Shown here in pieces: positions 32,860 through 37,596 of a DNA stretch of 37,596 nt. The notes under the pieces were generated by a model that saw nothing but the letters and a program-made list of their open reading frames with translations, searched no databases and was not told the origin of the DNA. A program made the translations under genes and the position numbers. This DNA comes from an uncultured Schlesneria sp. (lineage in GTDB: Bacteria > Planctomycetota > Planctomycetia > Planctomycetales > Planctomycetaceae), in assembly GCA_903904835.1 (NCBI GenBank), contig CAIVEI010000179.1, forward strand, positions 1-37,596, in the 5' to 3' direction. The stretch's first letter is position 1. Every line of letters begins with the position of its first letter.

Positions 32860-33692
32860 ATATCGGATTCATTAATCCCCGTACTATTTTGCCATTCGTT
32901 ATTGTAATTTCAGCGATAACGCAACGCACGTCAGTAGGCGCTGAAGATGATTTCGTGAAACCAGAACTTGTTGCGGCAATACCGGCTAATAAAGCAGTTC
33001 CTGTTAATAAGATCGTCCATCTCCCAGATTTAGCGTTAGTTGATCATTTCTTTGGAGGCAATCCGGATACTTTTCAGCAACGGGTTGAGACTGAAATAGA
33101 TCAGAAAGTAAATAAAATCTGCCTGAAATTCGATCTCAACGAATCGCAGCGAACAAAACTGTTTCTCGCTGCATGTCATGAAAAGAAAGAATATTTTCGC
33201 CAGATGGATTGGTTGCGACAGAAGTGGGAAGCACCCCAGAAAGATCACATGGAATTGGTTAAGATACGAGATCGGGTGGACACCCTTCGATACCAATCGT
33301 TGGGCCCCAGTACCTTTTTTGGCAAAGTGTTGACAAGGGTACTTGACGAAGAAGCATCGACGATTGATCAGCCCAACCTCAATGATCGGAACTTTGTGCT
33401 ACATTGCTCAAACATCAATGGTGCGGTTCGACTTATCGAGCGACACGTCGTTTTATCGGCTCCTCAGCGTGAAGCACTCATTGAGCTAATCCTGAAAGAG
33501 ACTCGTGTTCCCAAATTCCTTGGCGATTACGACGATCTGGTCGTGCAATATCGATTGTCGCGTTTACCAGATGAGAAATGGCAGCCGTTGTTCAGCAAAG
33601 ACCAATGGCCGGGAGTACGTTTAGCCTTCGAGGCCCTACGGCAGTGCGAACCTGTTCTCAAACGACACGGACTAATCAATGAAGAACCTTGA
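32856..33692 (+). CDS. Secreted LTxxQ-like paralogue 4, 278 aa
   Basis: The shortest member. A probable signal peptide (about 8-29, ILPFVIVISAITQRTSVGAE) and the shared blocks FFGGNPDTFQQRVETEID (65-82), LNESQRTKLFLAAC (94-107), LGPSTFFGKVLTRVLDEE (149-166), IERHVVLSAPQREALIELIL (194-213) and QPLFSKDQWPGVR (243-255). It ends right after block D plus a short helix (VLKRHGLINEEP), lacking the Pro/Lys-rich tail of paralogues 2 and 3. It overlaps paralogue 3 by 4 bases, with GGGGGGAAAACC as Shine-Dalgarno. By eye, its DNA is more A+T-rich than paralogue 3. A hairpin and a repeat cluster follow it. Confidence 0.8.
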   Translation: MNIGFINPRTILPFVIVISAITQRTSVGAEDDFVKPELVAAIPANKAVPVNKIVHLPDLALVDHFFGGNPDTFQQRVETEIDQKVNKICLKFDLNESQRTKLFLAACHEKKEYFRQMDWLRQKWEAPQKDHMELVKIRDRVDTLRYQSLGPSTFFGKVLTRVLDEEASTIDQPNLNDRNFVLHCSNINGAVRLIERHVVLSAPQREALIELILKETRVPKFLGDYDDLVVQYRLSRLPDEKWQPLFSKDQWPGVRLAFEALRQCEPVLKRHGLINEEP

Positions 33693-33715
33693 GAAGCTTT
33701 GCCTCAGACCAAAGC

Positions 33716-33740
33716 AGCCCTCTCGCTCCGCGAGAGGGCT
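33716..33740. terminator. 11-bp stem hairpin after paralogue 4
   Basis: AGCCCTCTCGC (33716-33726) and GCGAGAGGGCT (33730-33740) form a perfect stem with a 3-base loop, 24 bases after the stop codon. No T-run follows (ACGTTTG), so it may be a dispersed palindrome and not a true intrinsic terminator. Confidence 0.45.
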
Positions 33741-33891
33741 ACGTTTGAAGAAAACCCGATGCACCTAACAACAGATGAATCGTGAGATTCACCTGGACAA
33801 TAAAAATCGCCCTGATGATGAAACGCCGTACATGATTTTTCGCGAGAAAATTGGAATGAATTTGAAAAGCGTGTGGCAGGGACATTCACGT

Positions 33892-34102
33892 TTTCTGCTC
33901 TCCACTGACCTCGCGTCAGTGGAAGCAACGACTGGACAGCTACCGAACCAATCAATCGGCTTGCTCCCGAAAAGACATAGCTTAAAAATCGCTGCTTCCA
34001 CCGATGCAAGATCGGTGGAGAGCTATCCGTTATATTTGGGTTCGCCCGGTGTAGCCGTCCAGTCGCTGCTTCCACCGACGCAAGGTCGGTGGAGAGCATT
34101 TT
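33892..34102. repeat. Three copies of a TCCACCGAC hairpin repeat in the 33693-34203 gap
   Basis: Copies lie at about 33892-33943 (minus), 33991-34028 (plus) and 34049-34102 (plus). Each has an internal hairpin such as CCACCGACGCAAGGTCGGTGG. The first and third are inverted relative to each other and share the flank CGACTGGAC-GCTAC. The 511-base gap contains no convincing gene; it splits the six-paralogue array into a 4-gene and a 2-gene block. Confidence 0.8.
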
Positions 34103-34203
34103 CCAATCATCACTTCTGCGGTTGCCTTGTTCTCTTGTTGCGGAAATATCCTTCAGTGAGTTGCCTGATAATGCCAAGTCAATTGATTTGAAACCTCACA
34201 TTC

Positions 34204-35118
34204 ATGACCAGGCAACGTTATCATCGAACCAGACTGATGGCACTTTTGGCCATCCAGTTCGCATGCGCATCGATCGTCATCGCCGATGACGACCTGAAAG
34301 AAGTTGCGCCGAAGAAGGCTGGCAATTTCATTCGGCTCGCCAAAGACGAGCCATTTGATAGCTGGATGTTTCGCGGAAATCCTGAGTTTTTTCGAAAACA
34401 ACTCGAAGCCAAAATCGGCCCTGCGATCAACGACCTTTGCAACAAATACAACCTGGCAAACGCACATCGTCCAAAACTGGCACTCGCAGCTCGCGTTGAT
34501 CTCCATCGGTGCGACGTCCGAATTGAAGAACTCCGTCGACGGTTTGAAGCGACGATGAAAGATAACAACGCTTTGGGACAGCATGATTCAAAAAGCGATT
34601 GGGTCGTTGTGCGAAGCGAAATACAAGAATTCCGTGATCACGAGGTACAAAATCTGTTCGGCCCCAATTCTTTCGTGGCCAAGTCGGCAATCAAGATCGC
34701 TGCCGACTTACAACGTCGTTCAAGCATTGATCGAGTGATCAAGGAAATCGAAAACTACATTGACCTGGAGAGTGCTCAGAAAGAATCGCTGATCGAACTG
34801 CTCTCGACGGAACCTCGTTCAACGAGGATCAACCCGGAAATCGACTTTGTCGACGTCAAGAATCAGTTCTCTCAATTGCCCGATTCGACCTTAAAGCCGA
34901 TGTTTAACAATGATCAATGGCCCCTCGTACGTCATCTTCTCGAAGAGATTGAAGCGAATCGAGAGTTGAATAATAAACAACGACTGATCGCAAAGAACTC
35001 AGAAGACGACATCAAGCGCCCGTTCGTCAGCCGATACAAGCAAAGAAGTCGTCCCGCCGATGCCACCACCCCCGAAAACATTCCCGATCCGATTGCTTTG
35101 AAGAAGGATGGTGAATGA
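34204..35118 (+). CDS. Secreted LTxxQ-like paralogue 5, 304 aa
   Basis: Probable signal peptide RLMALLAIQFACASIVIADD (10-29); an ATG at 34237 would start it more tightly, but neither start has a strong Shine-Dalgarno. Shared blocks: MFRGNPEFFRKQLEAKIG (55-72), LANAHRPKLALAAR (84-97; the Q of LTxxQ is replaced by H here), LFGPNSFVAKSAIKIAADLQ (151-170), IENYIDLESAQKESLIELLS (182-201) and KPMFNNDQWPLVRHLLEE (231-248). Compared with its paralogues it lacks about 15 residues between LQ (170) and the next block. It ends 1 base before the chosen start of paralogue 6. It is preceded by the repeat-filled gap and may have its own promoter. Confidence 0.78.
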   Translation: MTRQRYHRTRLMALLAIQFACASIVIADDDLKEVAPKKAGNFIRLAKDEPFDSWMFRGNPEFFRKQLEAKIGPAINDLCNKYNLANAHRPKLALAARVDLHRCDVRIEELRRRFEATMKDNNALGQHDSKSDWVVVRSEIQEFRDHEVQNLFGPNSFVAKSAIKIAADLQRRSSIDRVIKEIENYIDLESAQKESLIELLSTEPRSTRINPEIDFVDVKNQFSQLPDSTLKPMFNNDQWPLVRHLLEEIEANRELNNKQRLIAKNSEDDIKRPFVSRYKQRSRPADATTPENIPDPIALKKDGE

Positions 35119-35119
35119 C

Positions 35120-36055
35120 ATGAACGGCTTTGTGCGATCATTCCCATGCGGGCCTTTTCTGCTTCTTTCCAGTATTGCTTGCTTCTCTGTTTTCGCTTCC
35201 GATGATGACTTTGTTGTTGATCGCTTGGATGAAAATGCGACGGGCAACGAAATTCCTGGAGCACAAATCCAACGGCTGGCTGTCATCAGGGACCTGGCGA
35301 TCGACCCGATAGATGACGAGGTTGTCGTCCAATTCGAAAAATTCATTTTCCATCAGGACGGCAACGCCAAGCTTGGCGAACTCAGGATGAATGCCGAAAG
35401 AGAACAGGCCATCAACGCTCTCGACCGCGTTGTTCGATTGACCAATACTCAAAAGCGAAAACTCGACCTGGCTGGTCAAATCGATTGTCGGCGGTTTCTC
35501 AATCGAGTTAAGGCCGCAAGTCAAAACTTTCGTAACCCGGTGCATAGGACGAACGAGTCTCAAAAAGAAATGATGCGGTTGCGGGCGAAAACGGACTCTG
35601 GAGTCCTCAGCTCCGACTCCTTCTTTATAAAGTCGATCTCTGTCATTCTGGACAGCAGCCAAATGGTGTTACTCAACGAACGTAAGCGCTCCATACACCA
35701 CGGCTTAATTAAGAAGTCATTGCGCGATTTTGAAGCGAGGTTGACGCTGAGCGAACGACAGCGAGAGTCCCTCACTCAGATCATGCTGGATGAGATCCCC
35801 TACGACCCGACAAGCGAGAATGGTGAATTACTCGTCTCGAGGTCAGAACAAATGATGATGATGTACCGACTCTCGTGTATTGCCGACGAGAAGATCGAGT
35901 CTCTATTTGCCCCAGCTCAATGGCACAAGGTACAGCCGCTGATCAAGGAATGTTACCATTACAAAGAATACCTCGTTGATCGAGGCTTACTCGATCCCGA
36001 AGCTGATGTTGTACACGCTGACGATCCTGCGATTCGAATCAAGGAACCGAAATGA
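35120..36055 (+). CDS. Secreted LTxxQ-like paralogue 6, 311 aa
   Basis: The ATG at 35120 is chosen over 35108 because AAGGATGGTG then falls at Shine-Dalgarno distance and the signal peptide (MNGFVRSFPCGPFLLLSSIA, cleavage near VFASDD) is compact. Shared blocks: FHQDGNAKLGELRM (77-90), LTNTQKRKLDLAGQ (107-120), SSDSFFIKSISVILDSSQ (164-181; the FGP lead is lost), LTLSERQRESLTQIMLDE (208-225) and, near the end, ESLFAPAQWHKVQPLI. The GNAK block is closest to paralogue 2, suggesting nearer kinship. It overlaps the toroid gene by 4 bases (ATGA), which ties this family physically to that protein. Confidence 0.8.
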   Translation: MNGFVRSFPCGPFLLLSSIACFSVFASDDDFVVDRLDENATGNEIPGAQIQRLAVIRDLAIDPIDDEVVVQFEKFIFHQDGNAKLGELRMNAEREQAINALDRVVRLTNTQKRKLDLAGQIDCRRFLNRVKAASQNFRNPVHRTNESQKEMMRLRAKTDSGVLSSDSFFIKSISVILDSSQMVLLNERKRSIHHGLIKKSLRDFEARLTLSERQRESLTQIMLDEIPYDPTSENGELLVSRSEQMMMMYRLSCIADEKIESLFAPAQWHKVQPLIKECYHYKEYLVDRGLLDPEADVVHADDPAIRIKEPK

Positions 36056-37134
36056 ATAAGAGATCCCACTTTTCGAGTCACATTTTTCGTACGCTGTTGT
36101 TTTCACTTTTGGCGTTCGGGATAACGGGTTCGCACACGTTCGCTCAGGCCCCGTCTGTCCGCTTCGGCGAAGTTGTCCCTCGTGATGTTCGCGAAATCTA
36201 CGAACGTGGCCTGCAATATCTCGTCACGACACAAAACGAAGCGGGCGACTGGAAAGGGGGCGGCGAACAGGGACCGGGGGTTACTGGCTTGTGCCTGATG
36301 GTTCTTTTGGCCAGCGGTGAAGATCCGAACTTCGGTCTCTATAGCAATAACGTCCGCCGCGCGCTCCGTAATATCATCTCTGGACAGGATGCTGGCACCG
36401 GCTTTTACGGTGGGCATTTGGGACATAGCAGTATGTACAACCACGGATTCGCCATGCTCGGACTGGCCGAAGCTTATGGAGCGGTCGATGACCGGAACTT
36501 ATGGACGGGAAACGAACCGAACCGCCGGTCGATCGGCCAGTCATTAGAGTTGGCTGTCCGTGCGGCCATCACATCGCAAAAGAAGAACTCGTTCGGTGGC
36601 TGGCGATATTCTCCCGATGGAAACGACGCCGACACCTCCGTCAGTGGTGCTGTCCTGGTTGGTCTTCTCGCCGCGAGAAACGCCGGGATCGAAGTCCCAG
36701 ATGAGGTGATCGACAAGTCGATCAACTACTTCACCAAGATGACATCTCCCTCCGGCCAGGTCGGCTATTCAGGAGGGATCGGGGGATTTGACGAGTCATT
36801 CGCACGGATATCAATCGCCACCCTGGTCTATTCGGTCTCACGACGAAAAGATCTGTCACAGTACAAGGCAACGCTGGGCTATCTGACTCAACGACTTGAA
36901 AACGTCTCGCAACAAAGCTGGCCAGAATACACGCGATATTATCAGGCCCAGGCATTGTTCCAGGGTGATGTCGATGCCTGGGAAAAATGGAACAAATTAC
37001 TCGTAAGGCATCTCAAGCAGATCCAACTGGCTGACGGAAGCATTCCCGGCCAGACGGGTGTGACACTGGGGACTTCAATGTCGTGCCTGGCCCTGGCTTT
37101 GAATTACCGATTTTTGCCGATTTACGAAAGATAA
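36052..37134 (+). CDS. Secreted prenyltransferase/squalene-oxidase-repeat (alpha/alpha-toroid) protein, 360 aa
   Basis: Signal peptide about 1-31 (RTLLFSLLAFGITGSHTFAQ). The mature chain has repeats of the alpha6/alpha6-toroid type: LQYLVTTQNEAGDWKGGGEQ (about 55-74), GFYGGHLGHSSMYNHGFAML (about 121-140), FGGWRYSPDGNDADTSVSGA (about 180-199) and SGQVGYSGGIGGFDESFARI (about 231-250). At the position of the class II cyclase acid motif (DxDD) it reads DADTS, so cyclase activity is unlikely. Secretion also argues against a role in hopanoid synthesis; it is more probably a binding or scaffold protein. It closes the paralogue array by a 4-base overlap. Family members with this layout are common in Planctomycetes with no known role. 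Confidence 0.87.
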   Translation: MNKRSHFSSHIFRTLLFSLLAFGITGSHTFAQAPSVRFGEVVPRDVREIYERGLQYLVTTQNEAGDWKGGGEQGPGVTGLCLMVLLASGEDPNFGLYSNNVRRALRNIISGQDAGTGFYGGHLGHSSMYNHGFAMLGLAEAYGAVDDRNLWTGNEPNRRSIGQSLELAVRAAITSQKKNSFGGWRYSPDGNDADTSVSGAVLVGLLAARNAGIEVPDEVIDKSINYFTKMTSPSGQVGYSGGIGGFDESFARISIATLVYSVSRRKDLSQYKATLGYLTQRLENVSQQSWPEYTRYYQAQALFQGDVDAWEKWNKLLVRHLKQIQLADGSIPGQTGVTLGTSMSCLALALNYRFLPIYER

Positions 37135-37186
37135 ATTCGTCGATGGGATGACTCTTAAATGACTTTGGACCAGAAGTCCGCGAAAA

Positions 37187-37227
37187 GGGTGCCACGGTTT
37201 TACCGTCTTCGGTTAAGCCGTGGCAAA
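37187..37227 (+). repeat. Shortened relative of the 101-bp MITE-like element
   Basis: It begins with GGGTGCCACGGTTTT and the interior CCGTCTTCGGT identical to the full copies, then closes early with TAAGCCGTGGCA, forming a hairpin on its own. It is 53 bases after the toroid gene stop. Confidence 0.75.
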
Positions 37228-37426
37228 GTACAAAACGAGAGACCGGCAGCGAAGATTGGACGAGAAGCACCATAAAGGAAACGGCGCGGGGTTCGCCCGC
37301 AACCCAATTTTGGAGGGCGAGGTTGGTTTGATGAACTGATCGAAATTCAGGAGAGATCGAGGAGACTTGAGGTTTCCAGTCTGTTGCAATGAAGTGATGA
37401 GGTTCGACTCAGGCTTGAAAGATCTT

Positions 37427-37527
37427 TTGCCCTGTTAAGGGCAAGACAAATCAGCCCAGGGCAAGCTCGTAATCGAGCGCCGCCCTGGGAGGACCAGTTA
37501 GCTGAATGAGAGAGCCCTGAAGGGGCG
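37427..37527. repeat. Palindromic repeats at the end of the window
   Basis: TTGCCCT/AGGGCAA hairpin at 37427-37444; CCCAGGGC (37455-37462) with GCCCTGGG (37482-37489) and an inner GCTCG/CGAGC stem; then AGCCCTGAAGGGGCG at 37513-37527. The rest of 37135-37596 shows no gene. Confidence 0.7.
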
Positions 37528-37596
37528 CGAGAATCTGTTTTTCCGAAATATGCATTCGTTTTCGATCAAATGAGGAGGGTTGTTGGGCCCCTTCAG

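Overview
The window looks like a chromosomal segment from a member of the Planctomycetes, probably close to Planctomycetales. The evidence is the gene content: a DUF1501 protein, a DUF1080 (3-keto-disaccharide hydrolase-like) protein, a Gfo/Idh/MocA oxidoreductase, a large secreted sulfatase, a MoxR-DUF58-BatA-like-VWA-DUF4175-like operon, and a secreted prenyltransferase/squalene-oxidase-repeat protein. Intergenic DNA is crowded with small palindromic repeats. No genus is claimed.

Layout. 1-1125 is repeat-rich DNA that starts with the last codons of a probable IS4-type transposase and holds a nested 34-bp/190-bp tandem repeat. 1126-3657 is a type I sulfatase ending at a good intrinsic terminator. 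3750-5141 (-) is a nicotinamide phosphoribosyltransferase. 5730-7192 has two small genes, a zinc-ribbon membrane protein and a secreted Gly/Asn/Tyr-rich protein, between dispersed repeats. 7543-10462 (-) has a TPR/Gly-rich secreted protein and a SnoaL-like plus DUF1579-like protein. 10670-12343 (-) is ettA. 12647-15135 (+) is a coupled DUF1501/endonuclease-exonuclease-phosphatase pair. 15125-17097 holds a DUF1080 protein and a Gfo/Idh/MocA oxidoreductase, divergently transcribed, possibly for 3-keto-glycoside metabolism. 17102-19186 (-) is an unusual GAF/HlyD adaptor fusion.

19538-29455 (+) is a Bat-like operon: MoxR ATPase, DUF58, BatA-like VWA protein, VWA/GATase-like protein and DUF4175-like protein. 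Three of these genes are joined by ATGA overlaps. Right after it, 29641-37134 (+) carries six consecutive genes for small secreted proteins that look like one diverged paralogous family with LTxxQ-like motifs. The array ends with a secreted alpha/alpha-toroid protein that lacks the class II cyclase DxDD motif. This tandem family is the most interesting part of the window and the best candidate for an undescribed envelope or periplasmic system.

At least six dispersed repeat families sit between genes. One (core GATCCCTCGCTTGCGCG) is translated in frame as LARRAS-type peptides at the front of one gene of the tandem array. Another is a 101-bp element with 15-bp terminal inverted repeats that appears twice in full and once shortened, each time just 3' of a gene. 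I saw no rRNA, tRNA or CRISPR array.
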